Source: Variovorax sp. S12S4
GTDB taxonomy: Bacteria > Pseudomonadota > Gammaproteobacteria > Burkholderiales > Burkholderiaceae_C
Direction: 5' to 3'
Assembly (NCBI RefSeq): GCF_023195515.1
Contig: NZ_JALPKR020000002.1
Span: forward strand, 2,457,001 to 2,521,000
DNA: 64,000 nucleotides
Position numbers and translations under genes: made by a program. The notes below the pieces were generated by a model that had not been told where the DNA came from, made no database searches, and saw only the letters and a program-made list of their open reading frames with translations. Shown here piece after piece: positions 38,741-48,655 of the stretch (the stretch's first letter is position 1; every line of letters starts with the position of its first letter).

Positions 38741-40531
38741 GCAGCGGGCCTGGAAGTTGTTCCAGAAGTCAGGTTGGCGCGGTATTCGATGGGAGTTGCG
38801 CCGGCGCCTCGGCGGCTACAACGATTATTCCAAGTGGGTGCGGCGCTACGACACTCTCACGCCTGAACTGCGCGAAAAGATCTCGCAGCGTGTGTCGGCG
38901 ATGAAAGACCGCCCGCTGATCTCCGTGCTGATGCCGACCTACAACCCCAACCCGGCGTGGCTGCGCGAAGCCATCGAGTCGGTTCGCGGGCAGGTCTACC
39001 CGCATTGGGAGCTGTGCATTGCCGACGACGCTTCGCCTTCGGCCGAGGTGCGAGAGGTACTCAAGTCGTACAGCGAGACAGATCCCCGCATCAAAGTGGT
39101 GTTCCGGGCTGAAAACGGCCATATCTCCGCGGCATCGAACAGCGCGCTGGAACTGGCCGTGGGACCCTGGGTGGCGCTCATGGACCACGACGACCTGCTG
39201 CCGGCCCATGCATTGTTCTGGGTGGCCGATTGCATTGCCGAGCACCCTGGCGTGCAGCTGATCTACTCGGACGAGGACAAGGTCGACGAAGGCGGCCATC
39301 GCTTCGGGCCGTATTTCAAGTCGGACTGGAACGTTGATCTCTTTCGCTCGCAGAACATGTTCAGCCACCTCGGCGTGCTGTCCACCGAACTCATGCGCTC
39401 GGTTGGCGGTTTTCGCGCGGGGCTCGAAGGTTCGCAGGACTGGGACTTGGTACTGCGCTGCATGGAGCGCGTGGAGCCCGAGCAGATTCAACACATCCCC
39501 GCGTCCTTTATCACTGGCGGGTGCATGCCGAAAGCACGGCCCGTTCGATGACGGCCAAGCCCTATGCGGCTATCGCGGGCGAGCGGGCACTGAATGAGCA
39601 CTTTGTGCGCACGGGTGTGCGCGCCACTGCCGAGCATCTGGATTTCGGCTACCGGGTGCATTACGCCTTGCCTGATGTCTTGCCCCTGGTTTCGTTGATC
39701 ATTCCAACGCGCGACGCGCTGCCTCGGGTGCGCCAGTGCGTCGGCTCCATCTTGCAGAAGACAAGTTACTCGCGCTACGAGATCATCATCGTCGACAACG
39801 GTTCCGACGACCCTGCGACGCTGGCCTGGTTGAAGGCCGTTGCCGCGGACCACCCGAACATTCGGGTGCTGCGCGACGACCGGAGTTCCAGCTATCCAGC
39901 GCTGAACAACGGTGCGGCAGCCATCGCGCAAGGCGATGTGATCGCACTGCTCAACCACGACATCGAAGTCATTTCGCCCGACTGGCTGAGCGAGATGGTG
40001 AGCCTCGCACTGCAGCCTGGCGTCGGCGCTGTCGGCGCGCGGCTCTGGTATCCGGACAAGACGCTTCAGCACGCGGGTCTGATCCTGGACGCGAAGGACA
40101 TCGCAACCCATCCGCATCGCGGAATGCCCGCGGGAAGACCCGGCTACGGCGGACGCGCCGCGCTGATCCAATCTTTCTCGGCCGTCTCAGCCGAATGTAT
40201 GGTGATCCAGAAAAGACACTACGAACAGGTCGGCGGATTCGATGAGGTGCATCCGAAGGAGTTTTTCAGCGACATAGACTTCTGTCTCCGTTTGCGCGCT
40301 TCGGGCTTGCGCAACCTGTGGACGCCACATGCGGAGCTGTTCCTTCACCCACCGGCTATTTACCCCACGAATGCCTCCCAGCAGGGAAAGCGCCAATTCC
40401 AGGAAGATGCCGCCTACATGCAGCAACGCTGGGGCGAGTTGCTGAAGAACGACCCCGCCTACAGCCCAAACCTCATGCTCGCTCGCGAAGACTTCAGCTA
40501 CGCGTGGCCGCCGCGCCTGGCGCCGGTTTGA
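38739..40531 (+). CDS. Glycosyltransferase with two GT2 domains, frame interrupted
   Basis: After repair the product is about 597 residues with two GT-A type family 2 domains. The first (residues about 60-270) has LISVLMPTYNPNPAWLREAIESV, ALMDHDDLLPAHALFW and IYSDEDKVD. The second (about 310-560) has LVSLIIPTRDALPRVRQCVGSI, IVDNGSDDPATLAWL, ALLNHDIEVISPDWL and FSDIDFCLRLRASGLRNLWTPHA. A missing C in the C4 run at 39497-39500 splits it; with the base added the junction reads HIPRVLYHWRVHAEST, the expected GT2 end. It resembles rhamnosyltransferases of O-antigen clusters. Confidence 0.88.
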
Positions 40532-40533
40532 AG

Positions 40534-41513
40534 ATGCCGGGTATTTCAGTCGCGCTTTGCACGCGCAATGGCGCCCGCTTTGTGGCGGCGCAGGTGCGCA
40601 GCATCTGCACGCAAGACAGGCCGCCGAGCCAGATCGTGCTTTCCGACGATGGCTCGACGGATGAGACCATTGCCACGGTGCGCAGCACCCTGGCCGCTGC
40701 GGCGCTGCCGAAAGCGTCGAGCTCGTCGTTTTCCAGAATTCGCCGGCATTGGGGGTCACGCGCAATTTCGAGCAGGCGGTGTGGGCATGCACCCACGAGC
40801 TCATCGCGCTCAGCGACCAGGACGACGTGTGGCACCCCGGTCGGCTGGCCCGCATGGCGGCCCGCTTCGAGGCGGCACCCGAGCTGCTGCTGTTGCACAC
40901 CGATGCCCGCCTGGTCGACGCCGAGCTCGCGCCGCTGGGCACTTCGCTCTTTCACGCACTGGAAGTGCGCCCCGCCGAGCTGGCCGCCATTGCGAACGGA
41001 AACGCCTTCGACGTCCTGCTGCGGCGCAATCTGGTCACCGGTGCCACCACCATGTTTCGCAAGGAACTGCTTGAATTCGCGTTGCCGTTCCCCGAGGGCT
41101 GGGTGCACGACGAGTGGCTCGGCGCGGTGGCCGCGGCCACCGGCCGTGTCGATGTGCTGGCGGAGCCGCTCATCGACTACCGGCAACATGCAAGCAACCA
41201 GATCGGCGCGCGCCGGCCGACGCTCTCCGCAAAGATCGGCAAGGCCTTCGTCGAGCGCGGCGACAAGCACTGGGCGCGGCTGCGCAGGGCAGAGGCGCTG
41301 CTGGACCGGTTGAGCTCCCTCGGCGCGAAGGTGCAACCGAAGTACGTCGAGGCCCAGCGCGCCAAGGTGGCGCACCAGCGCTTCAGGGCCGAGTTGCCCC
41401 GCTCGAGGCTTGCGCGCCTCGGTCCGGTGATGCTGGAGGCCGCTCGCGGCCGCTATGACCGCTTCGGGCGCGGCTGGCACGCGGTGGCGCAGGACCTGCT
41501 CGAGCACGGGTAG
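40534..41513 (+). CDS. Family 2 glycosyltransferase, frame interrupted
   Basis: About 326 residues after repair. The N terminus ISVALCTRNGARFVAAQVRSICTQDRPPSQIVLSDDGSTDET is the GT2 nucleotide-sugar binding region, and LIALSDQDDVWHPGRLARM contains the DxD metal motif. Between the two, a single base is missing near 40708-40713; adding it gives LP(E/K)SVELVVFQNSPALGVTRNFEQAV. It follows the previous transferase by two bases. Such enzymes often add rhamnose or a similar sugar. Confidence 0.87.
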
Positions 41514-41533
41514 CTCGCCGCGCGAGGCCTGGC

Positions 41534-42289
41534 TTAGCGGGTGCCCGCCTTCAGGCGCCTGTAGCGCCAGAAGGCGCCCGAAGTCCACACCTTCAGCAAG
41601 CTGGTCACGTGCCAGTACAGGTGCTTCTTGCTGCTGCGGCTGGCGCGCTGGGCCTCGTGGCGCGCCAGCAGGTCTTCTCCGACCTGCAGCTTCCAGCCCG
41701 CGAGTTGAGTCCGGGCGCAAATATCGAAGTCTTCGCCGTACATGAAGAAGCGCTCGTCGAAGCCGCCGAGTTGGCGGTAGGCGCTGCTGCGAAACAGCAT
41801 GAACAGGCCCGGAATCCAGGCTGGCACCGCCGGGCGTTCATAGCCCGGCCTCCGGCGGGTCACGATTTCGAGCGGCGTGATGATCTCGCGATGCTGCTCG
41901 GGCGTGCTCTTGCCCGGCTCCAGGATGCGCGGCGTCAGCAGGCCGGCGTCAGGCGCGGCCTGTGCAATCAGCGGCGCCAGCACGTCGCCGTCGAAGCGGA
42001 TGTCCGGGTTGAGCACCAGGAACCACGGCGTTTCGCAGTGCTGGAATGCCTGGTTGTGGTTGGCGCCAAAGCCCTTGGGCTGGGCGTTTTCGATGCGCTC
42101 GACCGGAAAGCTCCATTCCTGGCCCGCCAGCACATCGGGTTCGGGGATGTTCAGCGTGAGCACGACCTTGGCGGTCGATGCACCGCTGAAGCGGTCCAAC
42201 TGCTCGAGCAGCGGCCTTATCAGCGCAAGCTGACCGTGGCTGACGATCGAAACGGTGATGGGGGGAAGGGAGGGGGAGGGCGCTGGCAT
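41534..42289 (-). CDS. Family 2 glycosyltransferase (rhamnosyltransferase-like)
   Basis: A 251-residue GT2 protein on the opposite strand from its neighbours. It shows ITVSIVSHGQLALIRPLLEQL, NAQPKGFGANHNQAFQ, FLVLNPDIRFDG with the metal-binding Asp, and GLFMLFRSSAYRQLGGFDERFFMYGEDFDICARTQLAGWKL. The last stretch is typical of WbbL-like rhamnosyltransferases. It is convergent with the upstream transferase and divergent from the initiating transferase. Confidence 0.9.
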   Translation of the reverse strand: MPAPSPSLPPITVSIVSHGQLALIRPLLEQLDRFSGASTAKVVLTLNIPEPDVLAGQEWSFPVERIENAQPKGFGANHNQAFQHCETPWFLVLNPDIRFDGDVLAPLIAQAAPDAGLLTPRILEPGKSTPEQHREIITPLEIVTRRRPGYERPAVPAWIPGLFMLFRSSAYRQLGGFDERFFMYGEDFDICARTQLAGWKLQVGEDLLARHEAQRASRSSKKHLYWHVTSLLKVWTSGAFWRYRRLKAGTR

Positions 42290-42334
42290 GGTCTAATTTC
42301 GCTCGGGAATTCTAGAGTTCCCCAACACCCACAC

Positions 42335-43432
42335 ATGATTGCTCTGATCGTCATCAGTTTTTTTGCCTCTGCCTTCGCGGTGCAGCTGTTCATGCGCCGG
42401 GCGCGACGGCATGCGCGGCTCTATGGCACGGACATGCCCCAGCGCTTCCACAAGGGCCACGTGCCGCGCCTTGGCGGCGCCGGAATCATGTTCGGGATGG
42501 GCGTGGCCTGGCTGGCGGCCGGCATCACCGGAACCGATCCGTTCAACGTGTCGTGGCCGGTCAAGACCTCGATGCTCACGCTGCTGTGCATTGCACCGGC
42601 CGTCATCGCCGGCATCGTCGAGGACGTGACGCAGAACGTGAGGGTGCGCTACCGGCTGGGGCTCACCATCGGCTCCGCCTTGCTAGCCTGCTGGATGCTC
42701 GGGCTCAGCCTGTCGCGCACCGGCGTCGAGGCTGTCGACGGCTGGCTGGCGCTGGTTCCCTATGGCGCCGTGCTCTTCGCGGCGCTCGCCATCGGCGGGC
42801 TGCCGCATGCCTTCAACATCATCGACGGCTACAACGGGTTGGCCGGCACCGTGGCCGTGCTGGTCTGCCTTGCCATTTCGCACGTGGCGCTGCAGGTGGG
42901 CGACCGCCAGCTCGCGGCAATGATGGTCTGCCTGGTCGGCGCCACCGTCGGCTTTTTGATCTGGAACTACCCGCGCGGCAAGATATTTGCCGGCGACGGC
43001 GGCGCCTATGTGTGGGGCATGGTGATCGCCGTGGCCTGCGTCACGCTCGTGCAGCGGCACCGCGTCGTCTCGCCGTGGTTTCCGATGCTGCTGCTGATCT
43101 ACCCGGTCTGGGAGACGCTGTTTTCCATCTACCGCAAGCTCGCGCGCGGGCAGTCGCCCGGCACGGCCGACGCGCTGCACTTTCACCAGTTGATCTTTCG
43201 TCGCATCGTGCGGGTGGCGTTCGCGGACGACGAGGCCCGCCAATTGCTCGCCCGCAACAACAGGACCTCTCCCTACCTTTGGATGTTCGCAGCGCTGTCG
43301 GTGGTGCCGGCCGTGCTGTTCTGGAACAACACCATCGTGCTGATGCTGTTTTGCCTGCTGTTCGTCACGACCTATGTGGGTGCGTACCTGATGATCGTGC
43401 GATTCAAGGTGCCGCGCTGGCTGCGCCCGTGA
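42335..43432 (+). CDS. Undecaprenyl-phosphate sugar-1-phosphate transferase (WecA/WbpL/MraY-like)
   Basis: A 365-residue polytopic membrane protein of the polyprenyl-phosphate N-acetylhexosamine-1-phosphate transferase family, which starts glycan assembly on the lipid carrier. The motifs [59 protein letters not shown] and [16 protein letters not shown] correspond to the cytoplasmic loops that bind the nucleotide sugar and Mg. It is the likely first enzyme of the glycan assembled by this locus. Confidence 0.92.
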   Translation: MIALIVISFFASAFAVQLFMRRARRHARLYGTDMPQRFHKGHVPRLGGAGIMFGMGVAWLAAGITGTDPFNVSWPVKTSMLTLLCIAPAVIAGIVEDVTQNVRVRYRLGLTIGSALLACWMLGLSLSRTGVEAVDGWLALVPYGAVLFAALAIGGLPHAFNIIDGYNGLAGTVAVLVCLAISHVALQVGDRQLAAMMVCLVGATVGFLIWNYPRGKIFAGDGGAYVWGMVIAVACVTLVQRHRVVSPWFPMLLLIYPVWETLFSIYRKLARGQSPGTADALHFHQLIFRRIVRVAFADDEARQLLARNNRTSPYLWMFAALSVVPAVLFWNNTIVLMLFCLLFVTTYVGAYLMIVRFKVPRWLRP

Positions 43433-43508
43433 CAGCGCGCAAGACGGCCCGCTTGTTGCGACAATTTCCTCTATTCATCGTCCTCACCGTTTTGGAGCCT
43501 GCCCGCCC

Positions 43509-44402
43509 ATGACCGACCCCGTCCTCAACATTCCCCCGCGCGACAAGGCCGAGATCCTGGCCCAGGCGCTGCCGTACATCCGCAAGTTCCACGGCAAGAC
43601 CATCGTCATCAAGTACGGCGGCAACGCCATGACCGATCCGGCCCTGCAGGCCGACTTCGCGGAAGACGTGGTGCTGCTCAAGCTGGTGGGCATGAACCCG
43701 GTGGTGGTGCACGGCGGCGGCCCGCAGATCGAGGCGGCGCTCAACCGCCTGGGCAAGAAGGGCAGCTTCATCCAGGGCATGCGCGTGACCGACGCCGAGA
43801 CCATGGAGGTCGTCGAATGGGTGCTGGCCGGCGAAGTGCAGCAGGACATCGTGGGCCTCATCAACCAGGCCGGCGGCAAGGCCGTGGGCCTGACCGGCCG
43901 CGACGGCGGCATGATCCGCGCGCAAAAGCTCAAGATGGCCGACCGCGCCGACCCCAACCTGCACCACGACGTGGGCCAGGTCGGCGACATCGTCTCCATC
44001 GACCCCAGCGTGGTCAAGGCGCTGCAGGACGACGCCTTCATTCCGGTGGTCAGCCCCATCGGCTTCGGCGAGGAGAACGAGAGCTACAACATCAATGCCG
44101 ACGTCGTCGCCGGCAAGCTCGCCACCGTGCTCAAGGCCGAGAAGCTCATGCTCCTGACCAACACGCCCGGCGTGCTCGACAAGGACGGCAAGCTGCTCAC
44201 CAACCTGAGCGCGCGCGAAATCGACGACCTGTTTGCGGACGGCACTATCTCGGGCGGCATGCTGCCCAAGATCGAAGGCGCGCTCGACGCAGCCAAGAGC
44301 GGCGTGAATGCGGTGCACATCATCGACGGGCGCGTGCCGCACGCCATGCTGCTCGAAATCCTGACCGACCAGGCCTACGGCACGATGATTCGCGCGCGCT
44401 GA
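43509..44402 (+). CDS. argB: Acetylglutamate kinase
   Basis: ArgB phosphorylates N-acetylglutamate in arginine synthesis. The 297-residue product contains [49 protein letters not shown] substrate loops, [34 protein letters not shown] and [13 protein letters not shown]. Length and motifs are normal. Its TGA falls within an inverted repeat that also covers the stop codon of the convergent galE gene. Confidence 0.97.
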   Translation: MTDPVLNIPPRDKAEILAQALPYIRKFHGKTIVIKYGGNAMTDPALQADFAEDVVLLKLVGMNPVVVHGGGPQIEAALNRLGKKGSFIQGMRVTDAETMEVVEWVLAGEVQQDIVGLINQAGGKAVGLTGRDGGMIRAQKLKMADRADPNLHHDVGQVGDIVSIDPSVVKALQDDAFIPVVSPIGFGEENESYNINADVVAGKLATVLKAEKLMLLTNTPGVLDKDGKLLTNLSAREIDDLFADGTISGGMLPKIEGALDAAKSGVNAVHIIDGRVPHAMLLEILTDQAYGTMIRAR

Positions 44403-44432
44403 GCCAATGAATCTCCGCGGGCTGGGCTCAGC
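44398..44432. terminator. Inverted repeat between convergent argB and galE
   Basis: GCTGAGCC (44398-44405) and GGCTCAGC (44425-44432) form a perfect 8-base stem with a 19-base loop. The stops of both converging genes lie inside the arms. The position suits a bidirectional terminator, but there is no T-run on either strand. Confidence 0.4.
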
Positions 44433-45447
44433 CCTCATACCCGTTCGGATTGCCCTGCTGCCAGCGCCAGCTGTCCGCACACATCTGATCGAGCCCGCGA
44501 TGCGCTTGCCACCCCAGCGTGGCCTGCGCAAGCGAGGGGTCGCCCCAGTACGCGGGTACATCGCCAGCCCGGCGCGGACCGATTTCGCAAGGGATCGATC
44601 GCCCGCTCGCGCGTTCGAACGCATGCACGACCTCCAGCACTGAAGCGCCGCGGCCGGTGCCGAGGTTGAGCGTGACGAGGCCTGGATGGGCCTCCGCATG
44701 CCGTAGGGCTGCCACGTGTCCCTCGGCCAGGTCCATCACATGCACATAGTCGCGCACACCGGTGCCGTCGGGCGTGGGATAGTCGTTGCCGTGGATCACC
44801 AGCTTGTCTCTCTGCCCCACGGCCACCTGGCACACGAAGGGCATGAGGTTGTTCGGCTTGCCTTGCGGGTGCTCTCCGATGAGCCCGCTTTCATGTGCGC
44901 CGACCGGATTGAAGTAACGCAGCAGTGCAATGCGCCAACCCGGTTCGGCGCGGTACAAATCGGTGAGTGCTTCTTCGACCATGTGCTTCGATCGCCCATA
45001 GGGGCTGGCCGGCCTGCAGGGCGCGTCTTCCGGAATGGGTGAATGGTCGGGCTCGCCGTACACCGTCGCGGACGACGAAAAAATCAGGGTTCGCACGCCC
45101 GCCTGCTGCATGGCCGAAGCAAGCACGAAGCTGCCGTGCACGTTGTTGTCGTAATAGGCGAGCGGGTCGGCCACCGAGTCGCCGACGGCCTTGAGGCCGG
45201 CAAAGTGAATCACGGCCGAGAAACGTTCGCTCCCAAGCACGCGGTCTAGCAGGGCCCTGTCGCGCACGTCGCCTTCGATCAGCCGCGGTGCGCTGCCCGT
45301 GATCTGGCGCAAGCGTTCCAGCACGCGCACATCGCTGTTGCCCAGGTTGTCCAGGATCACCGGCACATAGCCGGCCGCGGCCAACGCCACGCAGGTATGG
45401 CTGCCAATGAAACCCGCCCCTCCGGTCACCAGTACGCTGTTGGCCAT
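44428..45447 (-). CDS. galE: UDP-glucose 4-epimerase
   Basis: GalE interconverts UDP-glucose and UDP-galactose, feeding surface glycans. The 339-residue product has [51 protein letters not shown], the SSATVYGEP strand and the catalytic YGRSKHMVEEAL. It lies between argB and slmA and probably supports the glycan locus upstream. It is divergent from slmA. Confidence 0.96.
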   Translation of the reverse strand: MANSVLVTGGAGFIGSHTCVALAAAGYVPVILDNLGNSDVRVLERLRQITGSAPRLIEGDVRDRALLDRVLGSERFSAVIHFAGLKAVGDSVADPLAYYDNNVHGSFVLASAMQQAGVRTLIFSSSATVYGEPDHSPIPEDAPCRPASPYGRSKHMVEEALTDLYRAEPGWRIALLRYFNPVGAHESGLIGEHPQGKPNNLMPFVCQVAVGQRDKLVIHGNDYPTPDGTGVRDYVHVMDLAEGHVAALRHAEAHPGLVTLNLGTGRGASVLEVVHAFERASGRSIPCEIGPRRAGDVPAYWGDPSLAQATLGWQAHRGLDQMCADSWRWQQGNPNGYEG

Positions 45448-45567
45448 GAAAAACTCTTTACTTTGTCAGGGAACTTGATTCTGTACGAGCTTTCCCGCCC
45501 CGTTTGCGCGCGCTCACTGCGCAGCCCTGTGCGAGAATCAATTGATTACATCTTTGCACGCGCTCCC

Positions 45568-46221
45568 ATGCAGAACGAAGAGACAAGCTATCCCGGCGTA
45601 GAAACTCCAACCGAGCCGCTGGCAGCCGCCGCCCCCGTGCGAAAGCGCCCCAAGCCAGGGGAAAGGCGCGTGCAAATTTTGCAGGCGCTGGCCGCCATGC
45701 TGGAACAGCCCGGCGCCGAGCGGGTGACCACCGCGGCATTGGCCGCGCGGCTGGACGTGAGCGAGGCCGCGCTTTACCGTCACTTCGCGAGCAAGGCGCA
45801 AATGTTCGAAGGCCTCATCGATTTCATCGAGCAGAGCGTCTTCACCCTGGTCAACCAGATCCTCGAGCGCGAAGGTGCCACCGGCGCGCAGCAGGCCGCA
45901 AGAATCCTCACGCTGCTGGTGCAGTTTGCCGAGCGCAACCCGGGCATGACGCGTGTCATGGTGGGCGACGCACTGGTGTTCGAGAACGAGCGGCTCCAGC
46001 AGCGCATGAACCAGTTCTTCGACAAGATCGAAGCCACGCTGCGCCAGGTGCTGCGCGGCACGGCCGCCGCTGACGGTTCTGCAACCCCCACGGTCGACGC
46101 GCAGGTGCGCGCCGCCGCGCTCACGGCCTTCGTGGTCGGCCAGCTGCAGCGCTTCACGCGCTCGGGCTTCCGCCGCGCGCCGTCGGAACATCTCGAAGCC
46201 ACGATCGCGCTGATCGTCTAG
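45568..46221 (+). CDS. slmA: Nucleoid occlusion factor SlmA (TetR-fold)
   Basis: SlmA binds chromosomal sites and blocks FtsZ assembly over the nucleoid. The 217-residue product has the TetR-type helix-turn-helix RVQILQALAAMLEQPGAERVTTAALAARLDVSEAALYRHFASKAQMFEGLIDFIE and the SlmA-like C-terminal half with LLVQFAERNPGMTRVMVGDALVFENERL and QRFTRSGFRRAPSEHL. The ATG at 45568 was chosen because it starts the usual short tail before the HTH. SlmA near argB is, as far as I know, a common betaproteobacterial arrangement; here galE lies between. Confidence 0.92.
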   Translation: MQNEETSYPGVETPTEPLAAAAPVRKRPKPGERRVQILQALAAMLEQPGAERVTTAALAARLDVSEAALYRHFASKAQMFEGLIDFIEQSVFTLVNQILEREGATGAQQAARILTLLVQFAERNPGMTRVMVGDALVFENERLQQRMNQFFDKIEATLRQVLRGTAAADGSATPTVDAQVRAAALTAFVVGQLQRFTRSGFRRAPSEHLEATIALIV

Positions 46222-46278
46222 CGGTAGCAGGGCCGGCGCGCCGCCGGTCGCGGAGAGATCGCCTCCTGAAATCGCCTC

Positions 46279-46322
46279 CTATCGAGGCGATAGTTGAATA
46301 TGACGTGACGCCGTCATATACA
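46279..46322 (+). promoter_or_regulatory. katA promoter with OxyR-like core and a second palindrome
   Basis: CTATCGAGGCGATAG at 46279-46293 is the CTAT-N7-ATAG core of an OxyR site. It ends where a good promoter begins: TTGAAT at 46294-46299, 17 bases, TATACA at 46317-46322. The spacer holds a perfect inverted repeat ATATGACG (46298-46305) and CGTCATAT (46312-46319). The outer OxyR quarter-sites match only partly. The layout fits activation by OxyR plus a second operator. Confidence 0.6.
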
Positions 46323-46367
46323 TTGACAAAATACATGGGCTCCACAACACACGAGGAAAGCCCATAA

Positions 46368-47891
46368 ATGACCGACTCCCGCAAGCTCACCACCGAAAAC
46401 GGCGCGCCCGTCGAGAACAACCAGCAGTCGCAGACGGCTGGCGTCAACGGCCCTGTGCTGATGCAGGACCACAACCTCATCGAGAAGCTTGCGCGCTTCG
46501 ACCGTGAGCGCATTCCGGAGCGTGTGGTGCATGCGCGCGGGTCGGGCGCCTTCGGCATCTTCGAAGTCACGGCCGACGTGTCGAAATGGACCAAGGCCAA
46601 GTTTCTCGGCCAGGTGGGCAAGAAGACCGAAGTGCTGGCCCGTTTCTCGACCGTGGCGCTCGAGCTCGGCTCGGCCGACACCGTGCGCGACCCGCGGGGC
46701 TTTGCGCTCAAGTTCTATACCGAAGAAGGCAACTACGACCTCGTCGGCAACAACACGCCCGTCTTCTTCATTCGCGACCCGCTCAAGTTTCCCGACTTCA
46801 TCCACTCGCAGAAGCGCGACCCCTACAGCCACGTGCAGGAGCCCAACAACGCCTGGGACTTCTTCTCGCATTCGCCCGAAGCCACCCATCAGTTCACCTG
46901 GCTCTTCGGCGACCGCGGCATTCCGAAGAGCTACCGCCACATGGACGGCTTCGGCTCGCACACCTTCCAGTGGGTGAACGCCAAGGGCGAGGCCTTCTGG
47001 GTCAAGTACCACTTCAAGACCAACCAGGGCATCGAGACCTTCGTGGCCGAAGAGGCGCAGCGCGTGGGCGGCGAAAACCCCAACCACCACCACCTCGACC
47101 TGCTGCATTCCATCGAGCGCGGCGAGTTCCCGAGCTGGAAGGTGCAGGTGCAGATCATGCCGGTGGCGGAAGCGCAGACCTACCGCTTCAACCCCTTCGA
47201 CCTGACCAAGGTCTGGTCGCACAAGGACTATCCGAAGATCGACATCGGCATCCTCACGCTCAACCGCAATCCCGACAACTACTTTGCCGAGATCGAGCAG
47301 GCCGCGTTCAACCCCGCCAACTTCGTGCCCGGCATCGGCCCGTCGCCCGACAAGATGCTGCAAGGCCGCCTGTTCAGCTACGGCGACACGCAGCGCTACC
47401 GCCTGGGTATCAACCACACGCAACTGCCGGTGAACCGACCCCATGCGACCACGGCCCAGAACTACGGCCGCGACGGCGCGATGCGTGGCGACGGCAACGG
47501 CGGCCGCGGCCCGAACTACGAGCCCAACAGCTTCAGCAACGCGCCCAAGCAGACCAACGAGCCGGTGTATGCGCCGCTCGAGATCCACGGCTGGACCGGC
47601 AGCCACCAGTGGCAGCAGCACCCCGAGGACACCGACTTCGTCCAGGCCGGCGACCTTTATCGCCTGATGGACGAAGCAGCCAAGGAGCGGCTGGTGAACA
47701 GCATCGCGGGCGGGCTGGGCGCCGTGACGCGGCAGGACATCATCGACCGCTCGATCGGCTACTTCCGCCAGGCCGACGCCGACTACGGCGCGCGGCTCGA
47801 AAAAGCCGTGAAGGCCGTGCAGGCGAAGATCAAGGGCGAGGAAGTGAGCGTCCAGGTCGGCAAGCCGGCGCACGACACAAGCCGGAGCTGA
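46368..47891 (+). CDS. katA: Catalase (small-subunit, haem)
   Basis: A 507-residue monofunctional haem catalase. The active-site region has RIPERVVHARGSGAFGIFEVT with the distal His, FSTVALELGSADTVRDPRGFALKFYTEEGNYDLVGNNTPVFFIRD, and the proximal haem ligand region GRLFSYGDTQRYRLGINHTQLPVN with the Tyr. Length fits clade 3, about 480-510 residues. No signal peptide is present, so it is cytoplasmic. It stands alone downstream of a probable OxyR site. Confidence 0.97.
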   Translation: MTDSRKLTTENGAPVENNQQSQTAGVNGPVLMQDHNLIEKLARFDRERIPERVVHARGSGAFGIFEVTADVSKWTKAKFLGQVGKKTEVLARFSTVALELGSADTVRDPRGFALKFYTEEGNYDLVGNNTPVFFIRDPLKFPDFIHSQKRDPYSHVQEPNNAWDFFSHSPEATHQFTWLFGDRGIPKSYRHMDGFGSHTFQWVNAKGEAFWVKYHFKTNQGIETFVAEEAQRVGGENPNHHHLDLLHSIERGEFPSWKVQVQIMPVAEAQTYRFNPFDLTKVWSHKDYPKIDIGILTLNRNPDNYFAEIEQAAFNPANFVPGIGPSPDKMLQGRLFSYGDTQRYRLGINHTQLPVNRPHATTAQNYGRDGAMRGDGNGGRGPNYEPNSFSNAPKQTNEPVYAPLEIHGWTGSHQWQQHPEDTDFVQAGDLYRLMDEAAKERLVNSIAGGLGAVTRQDIIDRSIGYFRQADADYGARLEKAVKAVQAKIKGEEVSVQVGKPAHDTSRS

Positions 47892-47902
47892 TCCGCCGCA
47901 GC

Positions 47903-47928
47903 CCATGGGTATCCCAGGGTACCCATGG
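47903..47928. terminator. Perfect inverted repeat after katA
   Basis: CCATGGGTA (47903-47911) and TACCCATGG (47920-47928) form a 9-base stem around TCCCAGGG, which itself can extend the pairing. It begins 11 bases after the catalase stop. There is no T-run, so it is a possible transcript-end hairpin only. Confidence 0.45.
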
Positions 47929-48052
47929 CGCCGCATGGGTCCGGATGGCGCACTCGACTTGCCCGGGTGCGAGGCGTACGATCAGCGCCCCCTTGCCGCT
48001 GAGTCGCGGCGACAAGCCTGTGTGTTCGTGTAGCTTCTGAACGGAGGTTCGT

Positions 48053-48655
48053 ATGAGCTATCACCTGGAAGGTCGCCTGCTCGAGGTTTGCAACTGCAAT
48101 GTCCTGTGTCCCTGCTGGATCGGCGAGGACCCCGACAACGGCACCTGCGACACCATCGTCGCATGGCGCATCGACAAGGGAACCATCGACGGCATCGACG
48201 TCGGCGGCAACACCATCGCAGCCGTGGCGCATGTGCCCGGAAACATCCTCGAAGGCAACTGGACGGCGGCGATCTTCGTCGACGACAACGCCTCCAAGGA
48301 GCAGGAAGAAGCGCTGCTCAAGGTCTACACCGGGCAAGCCGGCGGGCCGATCGCCGACCTGGCCCAGCTCATCGGCGAGGTCGTGTCGGTCGAGCGGGCG
48401 CCCATCCGCTTCACGGTGAACGAAGGCAAGGGCGAGCTGGAGATCGGTACCGACTACTACGCCGAACTCGAGCCCTACCGCGGCGCAACCGGCGGACAGA
48501 CCACGCTGTCCGACACCGTGTTTTCCACGGTGCCGGGCGCGCCGGTGTTCGTCGGCAAGGCGCCCACTTACCGGTCGAAGAACCACGCCCTCGGCATCGA
48601 CCTCGACATCAAGAACCACAACGCGCTGCAGAGCACCTTCGTCTTTGATTCATGA
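48053..48655 (+). CDS. DUF1326-domain protein
   Basis: A 200-residue soluble protein of the DUF1326 family, whose function is not known. The N terminus has a cysteine cluster, EVCNCNVLCPCWIGEDPDNGTC, with five Cys in 20 residues, which looks like a metal or cluster site. The C-terminal half is beta-rich. Its TGA overlaps the ATG of the DUF2182 membrane protein gene, so the two products are probably made together. A ribosome binding site (CGGAGG) precedes the ATG. Confidence 0.88.
   Translation: MSYHLEGRLLEVCNCNVLCPCWIGEDPDNGTCDTIVAWRIDKGTIDGIDVGGNTIAAVAHVPGNILEGNWTAAIFVDDNASKEQEEALLKVYTGQAGGPIADLAQLIGEVVSVERAPIRFTVNEGKGELEIGTDYYAELEPYRGATGGQTTLSDTVFSTVPGAPVFVGKAPTYRSKNHALGIDLDIKNHNALQSTFVFDS

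Noticed and set aside
46314..47936. A 540-codon frame antisense to the catalase gene
   Set aside because: It is the mirror of a highly conserved catalase. It has no recognisable motif and no ribosome binding site.
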